NCBI GenBank assembly: GCA_028821515.1
Contig: JAPPGA010000029.1
Span: 28,694-92,693 of the forward strand
Direction of reading: 5' to 3'
Length of the DNA stretch: 64,000 bases
Source: Gammaproteobacteria bacterium
GTDB taxonomy: Bacteria; Pseudomonadota; Gammaproteobacteria; Pseudomonadales; Azotimanducaceae
The notes beneath the pieces were generated by a model. That model searched no databases and had not been told where the DNA came from. It saw nothing but the letters and a program-made list of their open reading frames with translations. Each line of letters starts with the position of its first letter. Position 1 is the first letter of the stretch. Shown here piece by piece: positions 47,662 through 56,823 of the stretch. Position numbers and translations under genes: made by a program.

Positions 47662-50090
47662 GGCGACTCCCCCGTTGTGCCGCGTGCCAGCTCGGCCTCA
47701 GTCTCGACAAAGCGCCGGTAGTGGCCATCCCCGATCCGCATCAACGCGTCATGGCTGCCGGATTCAAGAATCTCGCCGCCATCCAGGTAGAGGATCTGGT
47801 CCGCCCGCTGGATGGTCGAGATGCGGTGCGTGATGAGGAATATGACCCTTCCCGCGCCCCAGGCCGCCAGCCGCTCCAGCACCCGGTGCTCGGTCTCGGC
47901 ATCCAGCGCCGCCGTGGGTTCGTCCAGGATCAGGATCGGCGCGTTGCGTACCACCGCCCGGGCGATCGACAGCCGCTGCCGCTGACCCGTGGACAGCCGC
48001 CCGCCGCGGTCGCCGAGCATGGTATCCAGTCCTTGCGGCAGCCCCGCTATGTAGCCGTCGGCGCAGGCGACCCGGGCCGCCTCGAGAACCTCCTCATCGG
48101 TGGCGTCAGGGACCACGTAGCGAATGTTGTCGCGCACGCTCATGCCGAACAGCACGTTCTCCTGCAGGGCGATGGACACGTTGGCGCGCAGGCTCTCCAC
48201 GTCGAGCAGGCGCACGTCGTGGCCATCGATGCTGACCACCCCCGAGTCCGGATCGAACAGTCGGGTCAGCAGGCTGACCAGCGTGCTCTTGCCGCTGCCG
48301 GTGGGGCCGACGATGGCATTGATGGAGCCCGCGGGTGCGGTGAAAGTGACGTCCTGCAGCACGGGTCGCGCCGCTTCGTAGGCAAACCTCACGTTCTCGA
48401 AGCGGATCTCTCTCTCGAAGTCCGGCATGGGCATCGGATCGGCGGCGTTCTTCACGTCGGGTTCGATGTCCAGGATCGTGAACACCCGGTCGAGGCCCAT
48501 GGCCATGTCCTGGGCGGAGGTCCAGTCCCGGACCAGTCCTCGCACCTGCCCGCTGGCCTTGAAGAACTCGTCCCGCGCCCACTGGAACGCGGCGAGGTTC
48601 CAGCGCACGAAGGAGAGTCCGATCAAGCCGATCAGCACTGCGGCAAAGGTCTCGCGATCCGTGTTGGCCCAGATCGCCATGAGGAATTCACCGGAGAGCA
48701 GGATCGCCGCCGCCAGAGTGAACATGATGATGCCGACAACGGCGACGAGCGAGCGCACCTTGTGGGCGGCGTTGAACGCGACCACGCTGTCTTCCTCGAA
48801 GCGCCGCTGCTCATCCGCCTCGCGCCCGTACGCCTTGGTGACCCTGACCGCGCCGAGGACCTCCTGGATGCGCGAGGTCAGGTCGGAATTGGTCTCTCGG
48901 GCCACAAGTGACCTCGTCCTAACACGCGGCGAGAACCAGCGCGCCCAACCGAGTGCGAAGATAGCGATGGTGATGCCCATCAGCCCGAGGATCGGGTCGA
49001 GTGCGGCGACAAAGAGGATGGTGATCGTGTACTGGGTCACCTGGGTGACGACGTTGACCAGCATGCCGATGATGGCGGTGACCTGCGCCGAGTCCTGGTA
49101 GATGCGGTACACGGAGTCGCCGACGCGGTGGTCGCCGTGATAGCGCAGCGAAAGCTGGTGCCAGCGCTCGACCAGCGCGAGGCGCAGATCCTGGTTGATC
49201 TGCTGCATGATCCAGACGTTGTAGTAGGGCAGCGCGATCCCGAACGGAAAGGTCAGCACGCCGACCAGGACGATGATGACCATGTAGGTCCACTGCAGTT
49301 CCTGGCGCTGCGCCGTCGTGAGCGTTTCCAGGGCACCGTCGGCAAGATCCCTGCGGCCAACGAAGTCCGCCAGGAACGGCGTCAGCGGTTCGGCCTGGAG
49401 AATCGACTGGTTCAGGAGGTCCACGGTGAAAAGGCCAACCACCACGCCCAGCAGCATCTGCAACCAGACGATGATGTAGTAGTACACGAGGTGACAGCCG
49501 AGGCGCAGTCGAAGCTGCAGCTCTCCCTCGACGAGGCGGTACTGCAGCAGCCACATGGACAGGCAACCGAAGCTGACCATCCCGACGAAAACGTTGTCCA
49601 GCCAGCCGGCGACGACAAGAACGGCAAACAGGTTGGCGGCGATGCCGACCAGGACCAGCGCAACGGCGCTCCAGACAAACGTCTGGCCACGCGCGAACAT
49701 GAGCGTCCAGACCAGGAGCGTCATCAGGATGGCGGCGTAGACGAGGTAGTCGGTTTGCCAGTTCTCCCCAAAGCTGATGGGACCCGTCAGCAGCCCGACA
49801 GCGAGCAGCCCCGTAACGAGGAAGGGGACATAGCCGTAGTTCCAGTCGGTCGTCCCAGACCGCCGCCATCCGGACCAACTGACGACCGCACGTTCGCGCC
49901 AGTACCCCAGCACCATCGGCAGCAGGTATGGCCAGGTGCGGAAGAAGATGCGCAGGACATCGGTGAACCCGCGGACGTCCTCGACCTCGTCGCGATCGCG
50001 CGCCGCGGGTATAGGCCCGGCACGCCAGACAGGAATCGCGTCCCGGCGGCGTCGATCCCGCGCGTTGTCATCGAGGTCGAGGATGCTCAT
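47658..50090 (-). CDS. ABC exporter subunit with extra N-terminal TM segments
   Basis: Predicted 810 aa, longer than a usual ~600-aa half-transporter. The extra ~200 residues (~50-245) hold about four additional hydrophobic segments between the elbow helix and the standard TM region. NBD: GPTGSGKST (~593), LSTGQRQR (signature, Thr in place of Gly), ILILDEPTAALD. Coding ATG at 50090. First gene of the two-subunit operon. Confidence 0.9.
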   Translation of the reverse strand: MSILDLDDNARDRRRRDAIPVWRAGPIPAARDRDEVEDVRGFTDVLRIFFRTWPYLLPMVLGYWRERAVVSWSGWRRSGTTDWNYGYVPFLVTGLLAVGLLTGPISFGENWQTDYLVYAAILMTLLVWTLMFARGQTFVWSAVALVLVGIAANLFAVLVVAGWLDNVFVGMVSFGCLSMWLLQYRLVEGELQLRLRLGCHLVYYYIIVWLQMLLGVVVGLFTVDLLNQSILQAEPLTPFLADFVGRRDLADGALETLTTAQRQELQWTYMVIIVLVGVLTFPFGIALPYYNVWIMQQINQDLRLALVERWHQLSLRYHGDHRVGDSVYRIYQDSAQVTAIIGMLVNVVTQVTQYTITILFVAALDPILGLMGITIAIFALGWARWFSPRVRTRSLVARETNSDLTSRIQEVLGAVRVTKAYGREADEQRRFEEDSVVAFNAAHKVRSLVAVVGIIMFTLAAAILLSGEFLMAIWANTDRETFAAVLIGLIGLSFVRWNLAAFQWARDEFFKASGQVRGLVRDWTSAQDMAMGLDRVFTILDIEPDVKNAADPMPMPDFEREIRFENVRFAYEAARPVLQDVTFTAPAGSINAIVGPTGSGKSTLVSLLTRLFDPDSGVVSIDGHDVRLLDVESLRANVSIALQENVLFGMSVRDNIRYVVPDATDEEVLEAARVACADGYIAGLPQGLDTMLGDRGGRLSTGQRQRLSIARAVVRNAPILILDEPTAALDAETEHRVLERLAAWGAGRVIFLITHRISTIQRADQILYLDGGEILESGSHDALMRIGDGHYRRFVETEAELARGTTGESP

Positions 50091-50242
50091 CGATGCATTC
50101 CCACAAGTCGCTGCGAATAAAACCACAATGTCTGGCAGGCTGATCGATACGCCGACCGGACATCACCCAATAATTGATGCACCATTGCCGGACGGGAAAC
50201 GGCTCCCGGCAGAGCCGGCTCAGTTGCGTTATCAGGCCCAGG

Positions 50243-51244
50243 ATGCATTACAGACCTTTGGGAACATCGGGAATCGACGCCTCCATCGTCGGACTCGGCA
50301 CGGCGACGATCGGCGGAGGCGACACGTTTGTCGGCCCGGACGTCAATGAGTCCGTCAAGGCTATCCACGCAGCCATCGACAGTGGCGTCACGCTCATCGA
50401 CACTGCGCCCTCATACGGTTGGGGGCACGCCGAAGAGGTCATCGGCAGGGCTATCAAGGGCCGGCGCGACCAGGTGATCATCGCCACCAAGTGCGGTGTC
50501 TGGTGGGAGGACGAGCGGGGCTCGTACAACGGTGTGAAGGACGGCAGGGACAACTACGTCAGCCTGCGTCCCGACACCATCACCATTGAAGTCGAGAACA
50601 GTCTCGGGCGGCTCGGCGTGGACTACATCGACCTCCTGCAGTGCCACAAGCCGGCCATGCCGCCTGAGAACACGCCCATCCCCGAGACCATGGGCTGTCT
50701 CATGGACCTGAAGGACCAGGGGAAGATCCGCGCGATCGGCGTGTCCAACGTGTCGCTCGATCAGCTTGCTGCTTACCGCGCAGCCGGTGATCTTGCCAGC
50801 GACCAGTTCCGCTACAGCATGCTCTTGCGCGATCGCGAGGCGGACATCCTGCCCTACTGCGCCGAGCACAACATCGCGACGTTGACGTACTGGTCACTCG
50901 AGCAGGGTCTGCTCACCGGCAAGGTGGGACTGGACCGCGTGTTCAGGGAGGACGATTTCCGCAACACCGCGGGCGAATGGCTCCCCTGGTTCAGACTGGA
51001 GAACCGGCAGCGCCTGCTCGACATGTTCGCGGGCTGGGCCGACCTGACCGAGAATCATGGCTGTACGATCGCGCAATTGACAGTCGCCTGGACGGCGGCC
51101 CAATCCGGAGCGACCCACGTGCTATGCGGTACTCGAACCGTCGAGCAGGCCATCCAGAATGCGGGTGCGGGAGCCGTCGAACTGGAAGCAGGTGAAATTC
51201 AGCGCGTGCGTGACGACCTGGTCGCCCTCGGCGATCCAGCCTGA
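50243..51244 (+). CDS. Aldo/keto reductase family protein
   Basis: Predicted 333 aa TIM barrel. DTAPSYGWGHAEEVIG (Asp and Tyr of the AKR tetrad), VIIATKCG (Lys) and DLLQCHKP (His) are in order. NADPH-dependent carbonyl reduction; GLGTATIGGG N-terminus resembles L-galactose/L-fucose dehydrogenase-like AKRs, which fits a sugar role. ATG at 50243 preceded by CCAGG. Six bases before the esterase lipoprotein gene, so same operon. Confidence 0.9.
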   Translation: MHYRPLGTSGIDASIVGLGTATIGGGDTFVGPDVNESVKAIHAAIDSGVTLIDTAPSYGWGHAEEVIGRAIKGRRDQVIIATKCGVWWEDERGSYNGVKDGRDNYVSLRPDTITIEVENSLGRLGVDYIDLLQCHKPAMPPENTPIPETMGCLMDLKDQGKIRAIGVSNVSLDQLAAYRAAGDLASDQFRYSMLLRDREADILPYCAEHNIATLTYWSLEQGLLTGKVGLDRVFREDDFRNTAGEWLPWFRLENRQRLLDMFAGWADLTENHGCTIAQLTVAWTAAQSGATHVLCGTRTVEQAIQNAGAGAVELEAGEIQRVRDDLVALGDPA

Positions 51245-51250
51245 CCGGCG

Positions 51251-52255
51251 ATGAAGGGAATACTCAGAGGTCGGGTATGTCGTGCGGCCCTGGCATTGAG
51301 CCTGGGCGTCATTGGTTGCAGCTCTCCGTACCATGCCGAGGACAGGAATGTGGACAAGAAAGAAGAAGAGTCATTGAAGGAAATGGTCGGCACGAGAACA
51401 CCGGCTCCATTGGAAGGTGCTCTCCTCCACTACGAGGAGTTCCCGACCGAACTCATACGGCCTCGCCCGGTGGATGTCTGGTTGCCCGAAGGCTATGACC
51501 ACGCATCCGACGAGGGATACCCGGTGATCTACATGCACGATGGCCAGATGATGTTTGACCACAGCACTTCGCCTTTTGCCGGTTTGGAACTGTTCTGGGA
51601 TGTGGACAAAGCCATCACGCGGCTCGCCCGCGATGGCGAAATCAGGCCCGCCATCGTCGTTTCGATCTGGATGGCCGATTGGTCAAAGGGTGCGCGCGGT
51701 GCCGAGTACATGCCGCAGAAACCCGTCACCGGCAAGGTCCTGCAGTTAATGAAGGAGACGGGGCAGAGCTTTGCGGTTGAGAAGGGCGGCGAGGAAATGA
51801 CCGCCGACAATTACCTCAAGTTCATTGTCGATGAACTCAAGCCGTTCATTGACGAGACCTACCGCACGCAATCCGACCGGGGCAACACCTTCATCATTGG
51901 CTCCAGCATGGGTGGCCTTATCTCTGCTTACGCCGTCGCGGAATACCCGGAGGTCTTCGGAGGCGCGGCCTGCCTGTCGTCTCATTGGCCCATCGGGGAT
52001 GGTGTCGTCGTGCAATGGCTCGAACACCACTTGCCCTCGGCCGGGTCACACAGAATCTATTTCGATCACGGCACCGAGACCCTTGATGCCGCTTATGAAC
52101 CGTTCCAGCAGCAGATGGACGAGGTGATGCGCCAGCACGGCTACACGGCCGGCGAGGACTGGGTCACGCTTCGCTTCGAGGGCGCCGACCATTCGCCGAG
52201 AGCCTGGCGTGAACGGCTGCATATTCCGTTGAAGTTTCTCCTCGGGAAGCCTTGA
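51251..52255 (+). CDS. Lipoprotein alpha/beta hydrolase (esterase family)
   Basis: Predicted 334 aa with lipobox LGVIGC (Cys ~23). YPVIYMHDGQMMFD (esterase strand), nucleophile GSSMGG near residue 218 and FEGADHSP (His). Similar in fold to the 33460 gene but not close in sequence. Likely hydrolyses an ester on the outer face of the cell envelope. Follows the aldo/keto reductase gene by 6 bp; sugar-ester or acyl-sugar substrates are plausible. Confidence 0.82.
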   Translation: MKGILRGRVCRAALALSLGVIGCSSPYHAEDRNVDKKEEESLKEMVGTRTPAPLEGALLHYEEFPTELIRPRPVDVWLPEGYDHASDEGYPVIYMHDGQMMFDHSTSPFAGLELFWDVDKAITRLARDGEIRPAIVVSIWMADWSKGARGAEYMPQKPVTGKVLQLMKETGQSFAVEKGGEEMTADNYLKFIVDELKPFIDETYRTQSDRGNTFIIGSSMGGLISAYAVAEYPEVFGGAACLSSHWPIGDGVVVQWLEHHLPSAGSHRIYFDHGTETLDAAYEPFQQQMDEVMRQHGYTAGEDWVTLRFEGADHSPRAWRERLHIPLKFLLGKP

Positions 52256-52277
52256 TTCTGGCTGTAACCCTTGTTGA

Positions 52278-53387
52278 CTAGGACAGATCCGCCAGCTTGT
52301 TGGCCTCGATCAGGTCGAAGTCGATCTGCGCCCCCAGCCCGGGATCGTTGTAGGCGTGGACATGGCCGTTCCCGTCCAGTTCGATCTCGTTGACGATCGC
52401 GTGTTTCTGCACTTCGTCGGGCAGCAGCACTTCAAAAAACTCGCAGTTCCTCATTGCCATGATCATGTGCAGGTTGGCGATGTTGTTGAGTGAGTTGCTT
52501 CCGTGATGCACCTCGTAGTTCATCTGGAAAGCCTCGGCCAAGTGCGCTGTCTTCATGCAGGAAGTGATGCCGCCCTTGATGAAGACGTCGCCACGCAGGT
52601 AGTCCGTGGCCTGTTCCATCACCCAGGGCGCATAGGACGTGGGTCCGGCAGGGGGCAGTTCGGTGGCCATGATCGGAATGTGAAGGGCCTGTTTCAGCTT
52701 CACGTATGAGTAGAGATCGTCGTTGGCCAGCGGGTCCTCGTACCAGTAGAACCCCATTTCCTGGATGGCCACACCGACCCTGACCGCGTCGGGATAGTCG
52801 TAGGACCAGGTGGAATCCAGCATGACGCGGTAGTCGTCGCCCACGGCCTTGCGGACCGCTTCGCAGATCCGGATGTCTTCGGCCGCGATGCCGGGTGGAT
52901 GGATCTTGTAGGCTCCCCAGTTGGCTTCCTTGTGGCGAACCGCTTCCTCGGCGTAGGCCTCCGGAGAATCGAGCACCGCCGAACTCGCGTACGCGGGCAC
53001 GCTGTCGCGGTAGGAGCCGAGCAGCCTGTGTACGGGCACGCCGGCGGACTTTCCGGCCAGGTCGTGCAGGGCAACGTCCACGGCCCCCACGACCGGCATG
53101 CGCCCCCGCGTCCGCCGCATCAGGTTCTGCCAGATGCGTTCGCGCGCCAGCGCGTCCTCTCCCATCAACATGGGCTTGACCGTGGAGATGACGAACGGTG
53201 CATCTTCCCGCGCCGACCCCAGCGCGGAACCGAGGAAGCCGTTTCCCTCGAGACCATCATCCGTGCGAATGCGGAGCAGGCCCATCTGCGTGCTGCGGGT
53301 GCGGGAACTGGTAACCGTCCTGGTGTACCGGGTGGGCGGAATGTCCTTCCACTCCCACACCGTTACGCTGACATCCGTGATTTTCAT
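52278..53387 (-). CDS. Enolase-superfamily (mandelate racemase/muconate lactonizing enzyme) protein
   Basis: Predicted 369 aa. Metal ligands in MLDSTWSYD, FYWYEDPLA and IMATELPP; C-terminal YEVHHGSNSLNN carries a general-base His. The second barrel strand reads YKIHPPG, KxH in place of the KxK of mandelate racemase, which is found in some acid-sugar dehydratases. Probably a sugar-acid dehydratase or epimerase. Convergent with the esterase gene, 22 bp between stops. Confidence 0.88.
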   Translation of the reverse strand: MKITDVSVTVWEWKDIPPTRYTRTVTSSRTRSTQMGLLRIRTDDGLEGNGFLGSALGSAREDAPFVISTVKPMLMGEDALARERIWQNLMRRTRGRMPVVGAVDVALHDLAGKSAGVPVHRLLGSYRDSVPAYASSAVLDSPEAYAEEAVRHKEANWGAYKIHPPGIAAEDIRICEAVRKAVGDDYRVMLDSTWSYDYPDAVRVGVAIQEMGFYWYEDPLANDDLYSYVKLKQALHIPIMATELPPAGPTSYAPWVMEQATDYLRGDVFIKGGITSCMKTAHLAEAFQMNYEVHHGSNSLNNIANLHMIMAMRNCEFFEVLLPDEVQKHAIVNEIELDGNGHVHAYNDPGLGAQIDFDLIEANKLADLS

Positions 53388-53704
53388 GGCATAGATTCCT
53401 TCTTGTCTTCGGGGCGCTTCCGGTCCTCTCACCCAGGTTGCCGGCACATGACATCACAATGGCTCGGAACCTGATCGATTTGCTGTTCTGCCGTCACCCA
53501 ATAAACCGGGACGCTGTCAGCCTGAAGGTGGGTGATCGATGGCGGCACTGGATTTCGGCCTCCCGCTCAGCGGAAGTTCGCGGCCGTACGCGATGGGCCT
53601 GGCGATACTGTCGCGGCACAGGTGCTATGCTCGCGACGCACATCCAACTCCGGCAACCCCCGCGCGCGTGGGATGTGCGGTTCAGGATCGGACGGGAGCT
53701 GCAG
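53388..53704. other. Gap between divergent genes
   Basis: About 320 bp between the enolase-superfamily gene and the C13 peptidase start. Frames continue upstream of the peptidase start but have no ribosome site. Presumed to hold divergent promoters; none is clear. Confidence 0.4.
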
Positions 53705-54583
53705 ATGCCCCTGGCACGTTGCATGGTGTCGTTCGCCGCGGTCGGCGTGGCGGCGTTTGCCATTGGCGCGGAAAAAGACGCGGAAGAAGATAAGGCGACC
53801 CCGGAGCAGGAGCCTCTCGACATAGAGACCGTCTACTACGCCCAGGACGGTCTCCTCACGGCCGCCCTGGACAACGTGCGATTCTCCTCGCACGACCTGG
53901 CCGAGGTCTACTTCGTGGGTTTCGCCCCGGACGCGGCGGAGGACGTGTTCGAAACCGAGGTGAAGCACGTCGAGGCGCTGTTCCGTGAAAAGTTCGGTGC
54001 CGAGGGTCGGACCGTGCTGCTCGTCAACAGCCGTAACACCGTCGACGAACTGCCTCTGGCCAATGGTCCGAACCTCGTCACCGTGCTCGAGGGGATGGCC
54101 GAAAGGATGGGCCCGGAGGACCTGCTGTTCCTGCACATCACGACCCATGGCTCAAGAGACCACGAGCTGTCGGTGTCGTTCGAGAACCTGGGCCTGAACG
54201 ATCTGTCGGCCGCGGAGGTCGGAGATATCGTCGGCGGCGCGGGATTGCCGTGGCGCGTCGTCGTGGTCTCGGCGTGTTTTTCCGGCGGTTTCATCAAGGC
54301 ACTGAAGTCGCCGCGCACCATGGTCATCACCGCCGCGAGCGCGAGACGGACGTCGTTCGGCTGCGAGAACGGGCGCGACTACACCTATTTTGGTGCGGCC
54401 TTCTACCGGGATAGCCTGATCGATGCGGACTTCCGCGCCGCTTTCGACCGTGCCGTGCCGCTGGTGCGCGCGCGCGAGGAGGAGCAGGACTACAAGCATT
54501 CCAGGCCCCAGATCTGGGTCGGCAGGGAGATCGCCGCCAAGCTGCCGCACGCCTGGAACCTGACTGGACCGGGTTCCCCTTGA
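53705..54583 (+). CDS. Exported C13-family (legumain/caspase-like) cysteine peptidase
   Basis: Predicted 292 aa. Signal peptide MPLARCMVSFAAVGVAAFA (cut near AIGA). Catalytic His148 (HITTHGS) and Cys191 (SACFSGGF) have the spacing and context of the C13 clan-CD peptidase family. ATG at 53705 has GGGAG upstream; the frame extends further but the region is not conserved-looking. Ends 5 bp before the convergent anti-sigma-like gene. The target is unknown. Confidence 0.85.
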   Translation: MPLARCMVSFAAVGVAAFAIGAEKDAEEDKATPEQEPLDIETVYYAQDGLLTAALDNVRFSSHDLAEVYFVGFAPDAAEDVFETEVKHVEALFREKFGAEGRTVLLVNSRNTVDELPLANGPNLVTVLEGMAERMGPEDLLFLHITTHGSRDHELSVSFENLGLNDLSAAEVGDIVGGAGLPWRVVVVSACFSGGFIKALKSPRTMVITAASARRTSFGCENGRDYTYFGAAFYRDSLIDADFRAAFDRAVPLVRAREEEQDYKHSRPQIWVGREIAAKLPHAWNLTGPGSP

Positions 54584-54587
54584 GGCG

Positions 54588-54926
54588 CTAACGCTCCAGT
54601 AGTCGAATCGCGCCGAGCAATGCCATAGCCAGAAGCGCCGTGATCACGAGCGGCTGATTTTGCGCCAGCCAGGCGGGGTCATTCCATTGCGTGGCGGCGG
54701 CAACGAGTCCTTCGGAGAGCAGGACGGCCAGTTCGAAGAGTGGTCCCAGGGCCATTGCGCCTCCGACGACCGCCGCTGTCCCAAGTACGATGTGTCGCAG
54801 CCACGGGCGCCGTCTGATACGCCGCAGCACGGTGTTGCTGAATCCATCGTCCGAAAGTGGCGGGTTGAGCGTCTGAAACAGCTCCGAGAGCCGGCGCTCC
54901 TCCTGGGGGGTTGCGGTTCTATTCAT
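54588..54926 (-). CDS. Small membrane protein, likely anti-sigma partner
   Basis: Predicted 112 aa. N-terminal soluble segment of ~45 residues, then two TM helices (~47-70 and ~93-110). Overlaps the sigma gene by 8 bp; ATG at 54926 with GGAG at 8 nt. Position and layout fit an anti-sigma factor, but no ZAS motif is seen. Confidence 0.75.
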   Translation of the reverse strand: MNRTATPQEERRLSELFQTLNPPLSDDGFSNTVLRRIRRRPWLRHIVLGTAAVVGGAMALGPLFELAVLLSEGLVAAATQWNDPAWLAQNQPLVITALLAMALLGAIRLLER

Positions 54927-55470
54927 GCCCACTGCTCCGGATGTCGAAACGGTTGCGAATCCGTGCCGCTCCCCTGCGAACGTGGGACTTCACCGTGCCG
55001 AGGGGCATTCTGGTGAGGTCGGCGATCTCGCGGTGACTCATGCCGTAAGCGTAGCAAAGGACCATCGTGATGCGCTCCTCCCGGGTCAGGGCCGCCAGCA
55101 TTCTGGGCAGGTCCGCCAGACTGGCGTCCGGGCTCGGGATGCCATGACTTTCGCCGGCCAGTTGCTCCCGACCCAGGGCATCCGCCAATCTCGTCTCCCT
55201 GCCCTGCCTGCGGCGTGACTGCAGGAACATGTTGTAGGCGATCTTCATGATCCAGGCCTTGAACTTCCTGGCATCGGCGATCGTGTGCAGCTTCTCCCAT
55301 GCCTGGATAAAGGTCTCCTGCGCCAGGTCGTCCGCCCACGCGGGGTCCCCCGTGAGGTGGCGGAGCCAGTTCCGCACGTCGGACTGATGGCCGCGGATCA
55401 ATGCTTCGTAGTCTGCCGGGTCACCGGTCGCGATGGCACGGGCAACGAGTTCCGCATCGCGGCTCCCCAC
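54919..55470 (-). CDS. ECF-type RNA polymerase sigma factor
   Basis: Predicted 183 aa. Sigma-70 region 2 (LAQETFIQAWEKLHTI near residue 53) and region 4 (MSHREIADLTRMPLGTVKSH near 152). GTG at 55470 opens the conserved part; a longer frame to 55698 runs through the upstream gene. Lies 19 bp after the DUF6249 gene; the pair with the small membrane protein is a sigma/anti-sigma unit. Confidence 0.88.
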   Translation of the reverse strand: MGSRDAELVARAIATGDPADYEALIRGHQSDVRNWLRHLTGDPAWADDLAQETFIQAWEKLHTIADARKFKAWIMKIAYNMFLQSRRRQGRETRLADALGREQLAGESHGIPSPDASLADLPRMLAALTREERITMVLCYAYGMSHREIADLTRMPLGTVKSHVRRGAARIRNRFDIRSSGHE

Positions 55471-55489
55471 GGTCGTGCGTATCCCGGCG

Positions 55490-55882
55490 CTACTCGGACC
55501 TGTCGAATCTCCAGAGCCCCAGGTACGCAATTCCAACCATGAATGGCAGAAAACCAAGGGTAAGGAAGAGTCGCACGGTGCCTTCATCCTCTCCGGCCAG
55601 CGCCCCGATGGCCGCGACCCCGATTCCTGCTGCGATGAGGATGACGCCCCGCCGCAGGTCAGAATTCTCCGACTTCGCGCGCTGGGGAGTCTGCCCAAGC
55701 CGCTCCAGGATTTCGGGGGTGAGTTGCTGGCCCTGTTCGATGGCGGTGCGAACGGTCTCCTGGACCGACTGGCTGGTGCGATGGCGCAGGTAGAAGTAGA
55801 CGCACAGTACGATCGAGATGGCGATGAAGAAGATGATCGGCACCATTATCCCGAGCATCTCTATCTGAACGGCGTGTTCCAT
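55490..55882 (-). CDS. DUF6249-like membrane protein
   Basis: Predicted 130 aa with three TM segments (~10-32, 78-95, 105-122) and a soluble linker QGQQLTPEILERLGQTP. This pattern fits small DUF6249 proteins often found beside ECF sigma genes. Function unknown. First gene of the sigma/anti-sigma operon. Confidence 0.78.
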   Translation of the reverse strand: MEHAVQIEMLGIMVPIIFFIAISIVLCVYFYLRHRTSQSVQETVRTAIEQGQQLTPEILERLGQTPQRAKSENSDLRRGVILIAAGIGVAAIGALAGEDEGTVRLFLTLGFLPFMVGIAYLGLWRFDRSE

Positions 55883-56061
55883 GGTGTGGTCTCTCTCAAG
55901 AGGCGGCGACGGGCGCCTTTGTAAGACAGATGCTCGCCACGACTAGTTCGGATGCACGGCATCGCCCTTGGCTTGTTTGATCGGACACTCCATGGTGTTC
56001 GACTCCCGGACTGGCCAGAGACAGGAAGGGATGCTGTCGCTTGGCCTCGACCCCTGCCGTG

Positions 56062-56739
56062 CTAAAAGCGCACGCCTTGATCGGCGCCCGCCGTTTCACC
56101 GGCGCACCACCGAAGCCCGTTCTGCACGACTGTCCGGAACGCCGGGTTCTCCCAACTCCTTGCGTCGTGACCGAGTTGCAGGCAGAAAACCCTCGAATTT
56201 CCGTGGATCCGGCTCCACGCCAGCGTGTGCATGGACCCTTCTTTCGCTGTCGTCAGCAGGACGTCGCAGTCCGCGTTGCAGTCGCTCAGGCTGAACGTCT
56301 CGTCGTATATCTCGAAGTCCTCGAGTCCGGCGGAGGCGGGGTGGTCCTCGTTCACGTCTACTCGATAGGAACCCAGCCATATGTCCGAACTGAAGGACCG
56401 GTCGGGTAGCCCGACAACCTCCGCCCACCAGTCGTCCTCCCTGTAGTTCAGCAGTGCGTGATGCAACACGAAGACGGGCTGGCCGCTGTCGAACAGGTGC
56501 TCGATGCATGCCCGGGATTTCCCCTCCGACACTCCCCGCAGCATCGTGTAGAACAGCGTCACGTCGTAGCTGTCGCGTTCCTCCTGGTCGCTGTCTTCGA
56601 AGCCGGCGGCGGTAAGCCAGTCGTCGAAACTCTGGATATACGGTCTGACCCCATCGAGACCATGGATGAAGTCGTAGAAGGGTCGGACATGAAACGGGTG
56701 GCTTCCGGTAAGAACGGCAACGTCCAGTTCCTGGCTCAC
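56062..56739 (-). CDS. ThuA-like domain protein
   Basis: Predicted 225 aa. Class I glutamine amidotransferase-like fold: VAVLTGSHPFHVRPFYDFIHG N-terminus, LHHALLNYREDDWWAEVVG and LGHDARSWENPAFRTV C-terminus are typical ThuA segments. ThuA-like proteins bind or modify sugars such as trehalose. No signal peptide. Isolated from other sugar genes. Confidence 0.85.
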   Translation of the reverse strand: MSQELDVAVLTGSHPFHVRPFYDFIHGLDGVRPYIQSFDDWLTAAGFEDSDQEERDSYDVTLFYTMLRGVSEGKSRACIEHLFDSGQPVFVLHHALLNYREDDWWAEVVGLPDRSFSSDIWLGSYRVDVNEDHPASAGLEDFEIYDETFSLSDCNADCDVLLTTAKEGSMHTLAWSRIHGNSRVFCLQLGHDARSWENPAFRTVVQNGLRWCAGETAGADQGVRF

Positions 56740-56823
56740 GTCAAGTGCTCCGTCGATTTGAGACCTTCATGTTACCGCGGCCCCCATGGGGGCCTCTGAT
56801 CTCAAGTGCAACCGTCGGGCGGA

